Source: Halanaerobium salsuginis (GTDB lineage Bacteria; Bacillota; Halanaerobiia; Halanaerobiales; Halanaerobiaceae). From it: 64,000 nt of DNA. A model generated the notes under the pieces. The model did not search any database. It was not told the DNA's origin and saw nothing but the letters and a program-made list of their open reading frames with translations. The stretch lies in NCBI RefSeq assembly GCF_900114545.1, contig NZ_FOTI01000001.1, forward strand, positions 102,834 through 166,833, read 5' to 3'. Position numbers and translations under genes: made by a program. Shown here piece after piece: positions 28,195 through 37,516 of the stretch. How positions within the stretch are numbered: position 1 is the first letter of the stretch; each line of letters starts with the position of its first letter.

Positions 28195-29766
28195 GTGGGA
28201 TTAGCACTTTATGATACAACTTTGCGTGATGGTTCTCAGGGAGAAGGAATTTCTTTATCATTAGATGATAAACTGCGTATAACAAAACAGCTTGATAAAT
28301 TCGGGATTGATTTTATTGAAGGTGGTTGGCCGGGATCAAATCCTAAAGATGAGGCATATTTTGCTGCTGTAAAAAATCTGGAACTTAAGCAGGCTAATGT
28401 TACTGCTTTTAGTTCAACACGGCGGCCTAACTTAAAAGTTTCTGCAGATAATAATATTCTCAAATTAGTAGAAGCTGGAGTAGATTATGTAACTATTTTT
28501 GCTAAAAGCTGGGATTTACATGTTAGAGAAGCTCTTCAGATTTCACTGACTGAAAATTTGGCAATGATAGCCGATACAATTGAGTTTTTAACTGAAAAAG
28601 GATTGCATGTATTTTTTGATGCAGAACATTTTTTCGATGGCTATTTAGCTAATGCTGAGTATGCAATTAAGACTATTCAAACTGCAGCTGATGCTGGGGC
28701 TGAGGTATTAACTTTATGTGATACAAATGGAGGGATGCTTCCTTCGCGTTTGAGAAAAATAATAAAAACAGTAAAAAGTGAAGTGACAGCTCCATTGGGA
28801 ATTCATGCACACAATGATGGTAATCTTGCTGTTGCTAATTCTTTAACTGCTTTTGAAGAAGGAGCAGTTCAAATCCAGGGTACAGTTGGCGGTCTGGGTG
28901 AACGATGTGGTAATGCTGATTTATGCAGTGTTATTCCAACAATTCAGCTTAAATATGAAACTAGACTGTTGAGTGATAAACAGTTGAAACAGCTGAAACC
29001 TCTTTATTTCTTTGTAACTGAAACAGCTAATTTAATTCCAGATAATAATAAACCTTATGTTGGTAAAAGTGCTTTTACTCATAAAGGTGGGATTCATGTT
29101 AGTGCAGTAAGGAAAAATCCGCATACTTATGAACATATTCAACCAGAATTAGTTGGCAATGAAAGACGAGTTTTGGTGTCTGAGCTAGCTGGAAAAAGTA
29201 ATTTGCGTTATAAACTGCAAGAACTTGGCTTTAATCTAGCTGATTTTTCAGATGGGATGATTAAAAAATTAATTAAACGGGTGAAAAGCTTAGAAAGTAA
29301 AGGTTATCAATTTGAAGGTGCAGAAGCATCATTAATTTTACTTGCTTTTCGTGAATTTAAAGGTTATCAATCTTTTTTTGAGATTGAAGATTTTCGAACT
29401 AATAGTATTAATCGTAATAATCAGACCTATTCTGAAGCAGTTGTAAAAATGACTGTTAAGGGTAAGAAAGTTCATATTGCTGCTGAAGGTGATGGCCCGG
29501 TTAATGCTCTTGATAATTGTTTTAGAAAGGCCTTGATGAATTTTTATCCAGAAATAGCTAAGACAAAATTAATCGATTATAAAGTTAGAGTTCTCAATGG
29601 TAATGATGGTACCGCTGCTAAAGTAAGAGTTTTAATTGAAAGTTCAGATTTTGAAAAATCATGGACTACTGTAGGTGTTTCAACTAATATTATTCAAGCT
29701 TCCTGGGATGCTTTAATTGATAGTATAGAATATTGGCTGTTAATTGAAGAAAGTATAATTATTTAA
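28195..29766 (+). CDS. cimA: (R)-citramalate synthase
   Basis: Condenses pyruvate with acetyl-CoA for threonine-independent isoleucine synthesis. 523 residues. LYDTTLRDGSQGEGISLS, GGWPGSNPKD, HAHNDGNLAVANSL and GLGERCGNADL follow the CimA pattern, with a C-terminal LeuA-type regulatory domain. The start is awkward: the in-frame stop TGA at 28186 forces a start at GTG 28195, which has only a distant ribosome site (GAGGAAGG). An ATG at 28188 is better placed but one frame off. Confidence 0.9.
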   Translation: MGLALYDTTLRDGSQGEGISLSLDDKLRITKQLDKFGIDFIEGGWPGSNPKDEAYFAAVKNLELKQANVTAFSSTRRPNLKVSADNNILKLVEAGVDYVTIFAKSWDLHVREALQISLTENLAMIADTIEFLTEKGLHVFFDAEHFFDGYLANAEYAIKTIQTAADAGAEVLTLCDTNGGMLPSRLRKIIKTVKSEVTAPLGIHAHNDGNLAVANSLTAFEEGAVQIQGTVGGLGERCGNADLCSVIPTIQLKYETRLLSDKQLKQLKPLYFFVTETANLIPDNNKPYVGKSAFTHKGGIHVSAVRKNPHTYEHIQPELVGNERRVLVSELAGKSNLRYKLQELGFNLADFSDGMIKKLIKRVKSLESKGYQFEGAEASLILLAFREFKGYQSFFEIEDFRTNSINRNNQTYSEAVVKMTVKGKKVHIAAEGDGPVNALDNCFRKALMNFYPEIAKTKLIDYKVRVLNGNDGTAAKVRVLIESSDFEKSWTTVGVSTNIIQASWDALIDSIEYWLLIEESIII

Positions 29767-29830
29767 TGTTATCGAATAGAATTTTTTTAAGCTTGATTCT
29801 AAATTATTAAAAATAAAATAGTTAAATTAT

Positions 29831-29862
29831 AACTGCGGGTTTTTTATACCTGCAGTTTTTTT
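29831..29862 (+). terminator. Intrinsic terminator of the ilv-leu block
   Basis: AACTGCGGGT with ACCTGCAGTT (one G-T pair) and a run of seven T residues, 65 bases after cimA. Confidence 0.92.
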
Positions 29863-30086
29863 ATTTAAAAATAATTTGGGCAAATTGCCTAAAATATTGC
29901 GGATGTAATATATATTTATTGGCAATATTACAATTTTTCTATTTTTTTGAAAAAAATAGAAAAATAAGCAGGAAATATTTTTAGAGCCTAGAATATATAA
30001 TTCATACTAGAAAAAAATTACAATTAAGCATTAAATTAAAAATAAACATTTAAACTAACTAAAAAAGCGAGGAGAGATATTTTTTT
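29863..30086 (+). promoter_or_regulatory. Control region of the second secretion locus
   Basis: No gene seen. It holds GTAATAT/ATATTAC (29904-29932), a long perfect inverted repeat made only of T, C, A and G-poor sequence (TTTTTCTATTTTTTT at 29934, its complement at 29950-29964), and a TATAAT at 29995-30000 without a good -35 box. The ribosome site GGAGAG precedes ATG 30087. The inverted repeat may be a regulator target or a terminator-like structure. Confidence 0.45.
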
Positions 30087-31775
30087 ATGGATAATTTTTT
30101 CCAATTTATTACTAAAAAAGTTAAAATAGGAAATAAAGAGAAGCTAGAATTAGAAAAATGCTATCAAGAATATTCTCTAGGAAAATTTAGCAATATGCTT
30201 AAAAAAACTATTTCAATAACTGAGCAAGAATTACTTGAAATTATGGCAGATTATTTTTGTCTGGATTTATTTACTAAAGAAAATTTAAAGTTGGAATCTA
30301 ATTTTGAACAGCTTTCCTTAGAAGAAGTTGAAAAAAATAAGTTAATTATTTTAAAGAAAACAGATCAATTTTTGACTTTAGGTAGTTTATATCCTATAGA
30401 ACCTCTTATTATTGAAAAATATCGATATAAATTTAATAGAGAAATTAAAAATGTTTTGATGAGCCAAAAAGATTTTAAACAAATTAAAGCAATAGTTTAT
30501 CACAATTATTTTAATGTTGACTCTAAAGATATTCTAAAAGATTATTCTTTTTTAGATAAGTATAATCAGCGTGATTTAAATAGCTTAAAAAAACTAGTTA
30601 AAGATGCGCCTGTTGTCAAATTGTTGGATAAGATATTACAGGAAGCAATTTCACTAACAGTAAGTGACATTCATCTAGAAAAGAAGGCAGATTATTTTAA
30701 AGTTAGATATAGAATAGATGGAATTTTAAAAACTTATTATAAGCTGCCTATAGTAATTGCAGATGCTGTTATTTCACGAGTTAAAATTATGTCTGGACTT
30801 GATATAACTAATCGTCACTTACCCCAGGATGGTAAGCTTGATTTTGAATTTCAGACAGTTAATTATGATATTAGAACTTCTACAATACCTACAATCTATG
30901 GGGAAAAAGCTGTTTTAAGATTGTTAAAACGAGGTCAGCAAATGCTTGATCTTAATAAATTGAAATTTTCTAGTCATAACCTGCAGCGGCTTAAAAAGAT
31001 TATTAATCATAATTCAGGAATTATCCTGTTATCAGGTCCAACTGGAAGTGGAAAAACAACAACTTTATTTTCTATTTTAAATAAATTAGCCAGCCAGACA
31101 AATAATATTATTACAATTGAAAATCCAGTTGAATATAAGCTAGATTTATTAAACCAAATTGAAGTTAATCCTGCTCAGGGGCTTAATTTTGTTACAGCTT
31201 TAAGATCAATTTTGCGTCAGGATCCCGATATTATAATGATTGGTGAAATTAGAGATAAAGAAACTGCTAAAATTGCCGTAAGGGCTGCTGTAACAGGACA
31301 TCTTGTCTTTAGTACAATTCATACAAATGATAGTGCATCAGCAGTAGCCAGGTTATTGGAAATGGAGATCCCAGCTTATTTAATTAGCAGCAGCTTAAAA
31401 GGGGTAGTTGCTCAACGTTTATTAAGAAGACTATGTCCTTATTGTAAAAAAGAACTCAGGCTTAGTCTAGAAGATCAGGAATTACTTAAGATTGATCAAT
31501 CCAACCAAAAAAGTAATAAGTACAAATTTTATCAGGCAGTGGGATGTCAAAAGTGTGCTCAAACTGGCTATCATGGGAGAGTAGCTATCGGAGAAGTTTT
31601 ATTGGTCAGTGATAAAATCAAAGAATTAATTAATCAGAAAAGTGATAGTAATCAGATAAAACAAGCTGCTTTAAAGCAGGGTATGCAAAGCCTGTATAGA
31701 GCTGCTATTAATAAAGTTAAAATTGGTGAAAGCAGTATTGCAGAACTAAAAAGAATTGTAGACTATTCATCATAA
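30087..31775 (+). CDS. Secretion ATPase GspE / PilB-like
   Basis: 562-residue assembly ATPase that powers pseudopilus extension. N-terminal GspE-type domain (residues about 1-145), Walker A SGPTGSGKTTTLFS near residue 317, Asp box TIENPVEYKLD, Walker B DIIMIGEIRDKE, His box GHLVFSTIHTNDS, and the tetracysteine zinc motif (CPYCKK ... CQKCAQTGYHGR) that marks GspE/PilB. First gene of the second locus, which I read as a type II secretion system. Confidence 0.92.
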   Translation: MDNFFQFITKKVKIGNKEKLELEKCYQEYSLGKFSNMLKKTISITEQELLEIMADYFCLDLFTKENLKLESNFEQLSLEEVEKNKLIILKKTDQFLTLGSLYPIEPLIIEKYRYKFNREIKNVLMSQKDFKQIKAIVYHNYFNVDSKDILKDYSFLDKYNQRDLNSLKKLVKDAPVVKLLDKILQEAISLTVSDIHLEKKADYFKVRYRIDGILKTYYKLPIVIADAVISRVKIMSGLDITNRHLPQDGKLDFEFQTVNYDIRTSTIPTIYGEKAVLRLLKRGQQMLDLNKLKFSSHNLQRLKKIINHNSGIILLSGPTGSGKTTTLFSILNKLASQTNNIITIENPVEYKLDLLNQIEVNPAQGLNFVTALRSILRQDPDIIMIGEIRDKETAKIAVRAAVTGHLVFSTIHTNDSASAVARLLEMEIPAYLISSSLKGVVAQRLLRRLCPYCKKELRLSLEDQELLKIDQSNQKSNKYKFYQAVGCQKCAQTGYHGRVAIGEVLLVSDKIKELINQKSDSNQIKQAALKQGMQSLYRAAINKVKIGESSIAELKRIVDYSS

Positions 31776-31797
31776 AGTAACTACTAGGAGGTAAATA

Positions 31798-32829
31798 ATG
31801 GCTTTAAAGATTAAAGAATTAAAACTGTTTACCACTCAGTTAGCAGTTATGCTGGATTCTGGTTTGAATCTTAAACGCAGTTTTTTTATTTTAGCTAATC
31901 AAGAAGGAAAGCAGGAAAAAAATGAAATCTATAGTTTAATTTTGCAAGATTTAGAGTCAGGTTTAAGTTTAACTGAATCTCTTAAAAAAACAGAGCTTTT
32001 TCCAGATTTTTTTCTAGCAGTCATTAATGCAGGAGAGAAAAGCGGCAGTTTGGCCCAGGTTTTATTAAGTATGGAAAAACATTATCAAAATCAATTGGAA
32101 CTTAATCATGAAATTAAAAAAAGTACTTTTTATCCTCTAACAGTACTTATAACTGTTTTTATAGCTGCTGTAGTCATTGTTAAATTTGTTTTACCAGTTT
32201 TAACTGATTTATTTAATCAATTTCAGGGTGAACTCCCTTTTTTAACTAGATTGTTTTTAGATTTAGCTGTTTTGATCAATCATTATTTAGTAGTAATTAT
32301 TATTTTAGCTATCTTGCTTAGCTTTGTATTATTTTTTAGTTATAGATATTTTCAACAGCAGGGATTATTAAGCAAATTAATTTTAAAGATACCGCTGTTA
32401 TCTGATTTATATCGCAGTTTTATCTTAAGTAAGATAGGTTCATATTTAGCAATTTTATTAAAAAGTGGTTTGAATTTAATAGCTGCACTCAATTTATTAG
32501 AGGGAATAATTGTTGATTCTCAATATAAAAAATTTATTAAACAGACAATTTTAGAAATTTCTAAGGGGAGCTCTTTAGTGAATTCTTTTGCTAAACAAGA
32601 ATTTATTCCAGATTATTTTTATTATCTTCTTTTAACTGGTCAGGAGACTGCCCGAATGGAGAGTATGTTAGAAAGAGCAGGTGATTATTATTATACAAGA
32701 CTAAAAGATAAAACAGAGTTATTGCTGCAGTATTTAGAGCCTCTATTAATTTTACTAACTGCTATTTTTGTCTCTCTACTTGCTGCAGCTGTAATAATGC
32801 CCATGTTTCAAATCTACTTATTAATTTGA
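31798..32829 (+). CDS. Secretion platform protein GspF-like
   Basis: 343-residue polytopic protein of the GspF/PilC family, shorter than PilC at 646 because the N-terminal extension of about 70 residues is missing. Two repeated domains with LAVMLDSGLNLKRSFFIL and LAILLKSGLNLIAALNLL, INAGEKSGSLAQVL in the first, and three hydrophobic segments. AGGAGG precedes the ATG. Confidence 0.92.
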   Translation: MALKIKELKLFTTQLAVMLDSGLNLKRSFFILANQEGKQEKNEIYSLILQDLESGLSLTESLKKTELFPDFFLAVINAGEKSGSLAQVLLSMEKHYQNQLELNHEIKKSTFYPLTVLITVFIAAVVIVKFVLPVLTDLFNQFQGELPFLTRLFLDLAVLINHYLVVIIILAILLSFVLFFSYRYFQQQGLLSKLILKIPLLSDLYRSFILSKIGSYLAILLKSGLNLIAALNLLEGIIVDSQYKKFIKQTILEISKGSSLVNSFAKQEFIPDYFYYLLLTGQETARMESMLERAGDYYYTRLKDKTELLLQYLEPLLILLTAIFVSLLAAAVIMPMFQIYLLI

Positions 32830-32850
32830 TTTAAAGAAGAGGAGGAAGAT

Positions 32851-33282
32851 ATGTCAAAATTAAAAGAATTATTAAATAATAATGCTGGTTTTACATTAAT
32901 TGAACTGCTGATTGTAATTACTATCTTAGGAATTCTAATGTCAATAGCTATTCCTGCCCTGGGAGGTATAAAATCAAAAGCAAATGATACTGTAGCAAAA
33001 GCAGATCTACACAATATAATGCAGAGCTTAGAAATATATTATCTTGAAAATGGAGAATATCCTGCTTATAGTAGCGAAAATACTCTCGATAACGTAGCAG
33101 AACTAACTGATTTAAAAATAAAAAATGATGCTAGTTACTATTATTATCAAAGTGATCTAGGCAGTAACGCTCAGCAATATTTAATATATTTTCAAAATAA
33201 AGATGATGATTATTACTACATTTCAACAGCGGAATCAAGTCTGGCTGGGCCAATAAATAGTAAGCCAGCTCTTGATTCATAG
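32851..33282 (+). CDS. Major pseudopilin GspG-like
   Basis: 143 residues. Prepilin motif AGFTLIELLIVITILGILMS with Glu at position 5, then IMQSLEIYYLENGEYPAY, the GspG signature ahead of the C-terminal loop. Likely main subunit of the pseudopilus. It is first among five consecutive pseudopilin genes. Confidence 0.9.
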   Translation: MSKLKELLNNNAGFTLIELLIVITILGILMSIAIPALGGIKSKANDTVAKADLHNIMQSLEIYYLENGEYPAYSSENTLDNVAELTDLKIKNDASYYYYQSDLGSNAQQYLIYFQNKDDDYYYISTAESSLAGPINSKPALDS

Positions 33283-33288
33283 AAATAA

Positions 33289-33783
33289 ATGGAAAAATTA
33301 ATTAAAAATAAGCAGGGTTTTACTCTCTTAGAATTATTATTTATTTTAATAATTATTTCAATTATGATGAGCTTTGCTTTGCCTGTAGTTCATAAAGATG
33401 ATTTTACTATGAAACAGCTAGTTAGAAAATTGGCACTTGATTTTCGCTGGGCTAGAAATAAGGCTATTTTGGATAATCAGTGTTATATTTTTAAGATTTA
33501 TAGTATTAATCCAGATTCCAATCAAGAACGAATTCCCTATTATTTTTATATTGAAAAAGACGGTAAGGAGATTATAAAAAGAAAAGGAAGTTATCCAGCT
33601 AATTTAATACTTTATAAGACTCAAAACTATCAACCTGTAACAGAAAATTATTATGACTGGATTAGATTTAATAGTACTGCAACTGCTCGTGCCAGTACAA
33701 TAGCCTTTTCTCGCCCAGAAAATAATTCTAAAAAATATGCTATAACAATTAATCAATTAGGGAGGATAAAAATTGAAGAATGA
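33289..33783 (+). CDS. Minor pseudopilin GspH-like
   Basis: 164 residues. Prepilin motif QGFTLLELLFILIIISIMMSFALP; the following LVRKLALDFRWARNKAI and RFNSTATAR regions match the GspH/FimT pattern (GspH family, ending in a beta domain and INQLGRIKI). The ribosome site is weak, so coupling to the upstream gene seven bases away is likely. It overlaps the next gene by 11 bases. Confidence 0.82.
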   Translation: MEKLIKNKQGFTLLELLFILIIISIMMSFALPVVHKDDFTMKQLVRKLALDFRWARNKAILDNQCYIFKIYSINPDSNQERIPYYFYIEKDGKEIIKRKGSYPANLILYKTQNYQPVTENYYDWIRFNSTATARASTIAFSRPENNSKKYAITINQLGRIKIEE

Positions 33784-34189
33784 ATCAGGTTTTACTTTAT
33801 TAGAAATAATTATAACAATTTCATTAGCTGGTATTGTGCTGGCAGTGATGAGCAAGACTATTAAGACTGGGCTTGACATGCAGAGCTTTTTAAATGATCG
33901 AAATGCAATTATCAGCTGGTCAGAGTCAGTTTTAGCTGCCTATAATAATAAAGATGATCTGGCAGAAGGAGTTGCAAATAGTAATAACAGTGAATTAATA
34001 AAAAAGCTAGAAATTCTTGAACAAAAATCTTTGCCAAAAAGTTATCAATTAACCACAGTTAAGATAGATAATTATCAAAAAGATAATATAACTTATGCTG
34101 GTTTATATAAACTTAAAATAGATGTTGATTATAAATTAAAGAATAAGGAGCAGAGATATGAGCTTATCTCACTTTTGCAAAAAAAATAG
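33773..34189 (+). CDS. Minor pseudopilin GspI-like
   Basis: 138 residues, starting at TTG behind GGGAGG. Prepilin motif SGFTLLEIIITISLAGIVLAVM with Glu at position 5. Third pseudopilin in the G-H-I-J-K order. The globular part is short and not recognised on its own. Confidence 0.78.
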   Translation: MKNESGFTLLEIIITISLAGIVLAVMSKTIKTGLDMQSFLNDRNAIISWSESVLAAYNNKDDLAEGVANSNNSELIKKLEILEQKSLPKSYQLTTVKIDNYQKDNITYAGLYKLKIDVDYKLKNKEQRYELISLLQKK

Positions 34190-34676
34190 CCTTGACTCTA
34201 AGCAGGGGTTTTCTTTAATTGAAGTTTTAGTTGCACTTGTAATTTCAACTCTTATTTTTAGCGTATTTCTACAGCTTATTTTAGATATTTATCAGCAAAA
34301 TGATATTTTTAATCTTAGTTCTAGCTGGCAGCTTGATAGTTATCTTGCTCTAGATTTTATTAGTCAGCAAATCGAAAATTCTAAACAGGTAAAGGTGGTT
34401 AATGAAAATGAAATTAATCTTTTTAGTTATTACAGAGGTCAATATTGCTGGTTGAAATTTTGTCCTTATACAGATCTAACTGGTCAGCTTAATCTTGGCA
34501 GAAAATTAGGTAGTGATAATTTGAATAAACAAGATTTTGGCAAAAATCTAGCTTTAATTGATGATATAAAAAGTTTTAAAATAACTTGTTTATCAAATAA
34601 TCTTTTAAAAATAGAATTAATTTTAGGAAATAAAAAACATAATTTAGCAGTAGCTAAAATTATTAATTTAAATTAA
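34158..34676 (+). CDS. Minor pseudopilin GspJ-like
   Basis: 172 residues. Prepilin motif QGFSLIEVLVALVISTLIFSVFLQ with Glu at position 5 and a long N-terminal helix. It overlaps the previous gene by 32 bases, an unusually long overlap that suggests coupling. AAGGAG precedes the ATG. Confidence 0.78.
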   Translation: MSLSHFCKKNSLDSKQGFSLIEVLVALVISTLIFSVFLQLILDIYQQNDIFNLSSSWQLDSYLALDFISQQIENSKQVKVVNENEINLFSYYRGQYCWLKFCPYTDLTGQLNLGRKLGSDNLNKQDFGKNLALIDDIKSFKITCLSNNLLKIELILGNKKHNLAVAKIINLN

Positions 34677-34723
34677 AAAAGCAAACTGCTGCTATTTAAT
34701 AGTTAAATAGAAAGGTGATTTAA

Positions 34724-35101
34724 ATGTTTAAAAATAGTGGATATATTTTAATATTAAATTTAATATTACTTTCTTTAATTCTACTTTTCATTCCTATTTT
34801 AGTTCAGATAGAAAGAATAAATTTTAAAATAACAAATAATAGACAGTTTTGCAGCCAAAATAAAATTGCTGCTTTATCTGGGATTGAATATCAGTTATAT
34901 CTTTTAAAAGATAAGCAGACTTTAAGTAAAAGGAAATTAATTTTAAATGATAAATTAACAATAGATATTGAAGGAGGTGAGAAGAATGACTATTATTTAT
35001 TAGAATCAGCAGCTGGGAAAATAGGAAATGGATATCGAGTTATTGCTCAGATTGATAAAGAAAATTTGGAAGTAATTACAAAAACAATAATAAGGAGATA
35101 A
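34724..35101 (+). CDS. Minor pseudopilin GspK/PilX-like, short
   Basis: 125 residues. The N-terminal hydrophobic helix follows NSG and lacks Glu at position 5, as in GspK tip subunits. It is far shorter than classical GspK (about 300 residues) and lacks its large alpha domain. The NKIAALSGIEYQLYLL helix matches the AFYLADAGAE-type region of PilX-like proteins. Confidence 0.65.
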   Translation: MFKNSGYILILNLILLSLILLFIPILVQIERINFKITNNRQFCSQNKIAALSGIEYQLYLLKDKQTLSKRKLILNDKLTIDIEGGEKNDYYLLESAAGKIGNGYRVIAQIDKENLEVITKTIIRR

Positions 35102-35106
35102 TAATT

Positions 35107-35850
35107 ATGTTAAATAAATATTTTTCAATTACAATACCTGGCCTGGAGAAACTTAGAAATGTGGTTGTTAAAGTTAAAGGTGACCAAATTAATTTTATTA
35201 ATGGAATAAATAGAGTAGATTCAATTGGAAAAATAAAGAAATTCAACTATAACTGTCATTATATAGTTTTATTACCAGCAGAATCTATTTTTTATAATTC
35301 AATAACTTTAGCAGAAAGAAACCCCTATAAAGTTAGTGAAAAGAGCTTTATGCCAAAAGTAGCACCACAATCAGAGGCAGATTTTGCTGAGAATTTTTAT
35401 TATGATTATTTAGAAACTGTTTCTGAATCAGAAGGAACTAGAGAAATAAAACTATTTGCAGTAAAGAGAAAACTACTTGATTCATTGACAACTGAACTTG
35501 ATAAACATAAAAATAATTATCTTGTTTCAGCATTGCCAGTAGTTATTTTTGCTGTTATAAATAAAATATTAAATAAAAAAAATTATCTGCTCTATTATAA
35601 AATAAATAAAAAGTATACCCTTTTGACTGTTAGAAACAATAAACTTGATTTATTACAATCAGGAATTAAATCAGAAAATTTACAGCCTGAAATAGATAAA
35701 ACAGTTAAGTATTATTTAAATAGTTTTAAACTTGATTTAGATTTGATTGAAGGAAGTAGTAAACTGCTTAAATTAGGAAAATTTATTGATTTAAAAGCAG
35801 ATGATTTTGCTTTTTTAACTGCTTTATTTTGGAGTGTAAATAAATGCTAA
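35107..35850 (+). CDS. GspL cytoplasmic / PilM-like protein
   Basis: 247 residues, no membrane segment. By position and fold pattern it resembles the actin-like cytoplasmic half of GspL: a beta-rich start, then ALPVVIFAVINKILNKKNYLLYYKINKKYTLLTV as a second nucleotide-fold strand set. The classical GGG phosphate loops are degenerate, as in GspL. It overlaps the next gene by seven bases. Confidence 0.6.
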   Translation: MLNKYFSITIPGLEKLRNVVVKVKGDQINFINGINRVDSIGKIKKFNYNCHYIVLLPAESIFYNSITLAERNPYKVSEKSFMPKVAPQSEADFAENFYYDYLETVSESEGTREIKLFAVKRKLLDSLTTELDKHKNNYLVSALPVVIFAVINKILNKKNYLLYYKINKKYTLLTVRNNKLDLLQSGIKSENLQPEIDKTVKYYLNSFKLDLDLIEGSSKLLKLGKFIDLKADDFAFLTALFWSVNKC

Positions 35851-36296
35851 TTGTTTTTAAAAAAAATGAGATTAGTTTTAAAAATAAACTGGTAAAATTA
35901 ATATCTATACTGCTTATTTTTGCTGTAGGAGTTAGTTTTTGCTTTAATACATACTTAGATAAATGTATAAATAATGCAAAACAGGAATTAAATTTAAATA
36001 AATCAAAAGTAAATAAATATCTAACATTATTAAAAGTTAAGAATAAGTCTAAACTTCAAGAGCAGTTAAATAGTTCTATAATTAAGAAGATAGCTTATTA
36101 TAATAATAAATTAATACTTGATTACATAGAACTTAAAAATAAAAAACTTCTTATTGTTGGTAAAACTGCTAATAAAAAATATATTTTTAACTTTTTAAAT
36201 AAATTGACAGCAGATACGTCTTTTAATAATTGTGAATTGAGAAGTTTAAAACAGCTCAATATTTTTATTTTTAAAATATCTGCAGATCTAGGTTAG
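35844..36296 (+). CDS. GspL periplasmic / PilN-like protein
   Basis: 150 residues. One membrane segment (LVKLISILLIFAVGVSFCF) near residue 20, a coiled coil, and a small periplasmic domain (IELKNKKLLIVGKTANKKYIFNFLNKL). Together with the upstream gene it makes up a split GspL, as PilM and PilN do in pilus systems. Confidence 0.6.
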   Translation: MLIVFKKNEISFKNKLVKLISILLIFAVGVSFCFNTYLDKCINNAKQELNLNKSKVNKYLTLLKVKNKSKLQEQLNSSIIKKIAYYNNKLILDYIELKNKKLLIVGKTANKKYIFNFLNKLTADTSFNNCELRSLKQLNIFIFKISADLG

Positions 36297-36321
36297 CTAA
36301 TTAGAATGGGGGATAGAAGTA

Positions 36322-36789
36322 ATGTCCATAAAGATAAAAAAAATAATAAGTTACTTTTTAGTAATTATCTTAATTTTACTTTTAGCGCAGCAATTATTAA
36401 TTTTGAAAACTAATATTGAAAAAAACTTTCAATTAAAATCTACTAATCAGTCTGTTTTAAATGAGTTGCTATTATTAAAAATAAAGTACTCCAAAAAAGC
36501 GAAAAAAACTCATTCTTCTGATAGTCAAAATGATAAACAAGAATTCGATTATTTTTTAAATGAAATTCAATCCTATAATTTAAAATTAATTAACTATCAA
36601 AAAAACAAAAGTGAATTAGCTTTAAATTTAACTGGTGATTTTACTTCTATTCTTTATTTTTTAACTGATCTTGAAAAAAATTTTTCTTCCTTAAAGTTAA
36701 AAAGATTAAAATTACAAAAAAACTCTAATAAATTAGTTCTATTTTTGAAAATAAAGAGATTAAAACGAGTTGATTTAAATGAAAAATAA
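36322..36789 (+). CDS. GspM / PilO-like protein
   Basis: 155 residues. One N-terminal membrane segment (ISYFLVIILILLLAQQLLIL), a coiled coil, and a ferredoxin-like domain with LNLTGDFTSILYFLTDLEKNFSSL, close to the PilO pattern GDYFQLLNFFRLID seen at 12788. Overlaps the next gene by 11 bases. Confidence 0.65.
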   Translation: MSIKIKKIISYFLVIILILLLAQQLLILKTNIEKNFQLKSTNQSVLNELLLLKIKYSKKAKKTHSSDSQNDKQEFDYFLNEIQSYNLKLINYQKNKSELALNLTGDFTSILYFLTDLEKNFSSLKLKRLKLQKNSNKLVLFLKIKRLKRVDLNEK

Positions 36790-37516
36790 AGTACTTTATA
36801 AATTAAGTGGAATTTTAATAATACTTTTGTTTGTAGGAATAGTTATATTAAATTTATTTAGCCCATTTAATATAACTTCTGGTAAAACAAATAAAAAATC
36901 AGAAAAAGCAGGTGAAATTATCCAGAGCAGATCGTCAAATCAGTTAGACTATCAGGATCAGCAAGTTTTACCCCAGATAAAAAGCAAAAAAGAAATAAAT
37001 TCAAATAATAAAAACGAAGAATTACAAAAAAGCAAGTTGTTAATTGAAACTTCAAAACTGCAAAATCCATTTTATGCTCCGCAATTATCAGAAGAAAAAA
37101 AAGATAAATCAAAGTATATAAATGTTTCTAAATCAGGAGGTTTATTAGTTCCTACTACAGAACTTATTAATAAAAATAATGACTCTTTTTTTGACTATAA
37201 AATGAAGTATTCTCCAGACAATAAGCTTAAAATAACAGCTAATTTAGCTAAAAAAAATATAACTAAACTTAAAAAATCTAAAGAAAAAATTAAATTAGTT
37301 AAACTACCCTTTAAGCTATTAGGAATAATCAGGAATAAAAGAAGGGCTCAAATTATAATAGCTTATCAGGGTAAAATATTAATTAAAGAATGTGGAGCTG
37401 AAATTGGTAAATTTAAAATAAAAGAAATAAAAAAACATGAAATAGTTAGCTGCTATAACAATAAAAAAGATTTTATAATTAAACTCTGGAAGGATGATAA
37501 GAATGAAAAAAAGTAG
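36779..37516 (+). CDS. GspC / PilP-like protein
   Basis: 245 residues. Starts with one membrane segment (LSGILIILLFVGIVILNLF), a long Lys-, Ser- and Asn-rich linker, and a C-terminal HR-like domain (VKLPFKLLGIIRNKRRAQIIIAYQGKILIKECGAEIGKFKIKEI). GspC ties the inner-membrane platform to the secretin, and the next gene is the secretin. It overlaps that gene. Confidence 0.68.
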   Translation: MKNKVLYKLSGILIILLFVGIVILNLFSPFNITSGKTNKKSEKAGEIIQSRSSNQLDYQDQQVLPQIKSKKEINSNNKNEELQKSKLLIETSKLQNPFYAPQLSEEKKDKSKYINVSKSGGLLVPTTELINKNNDSFFDYKMKYSPDNKLKITANLAKKNITKLKKSKEKIKLVKLPFKLLGIIRNKRRAQIIIAYQGKILIKECGAEIGKFKIKEIKKHEIVSCYNNKKDFIIKLWKDDKNEKK

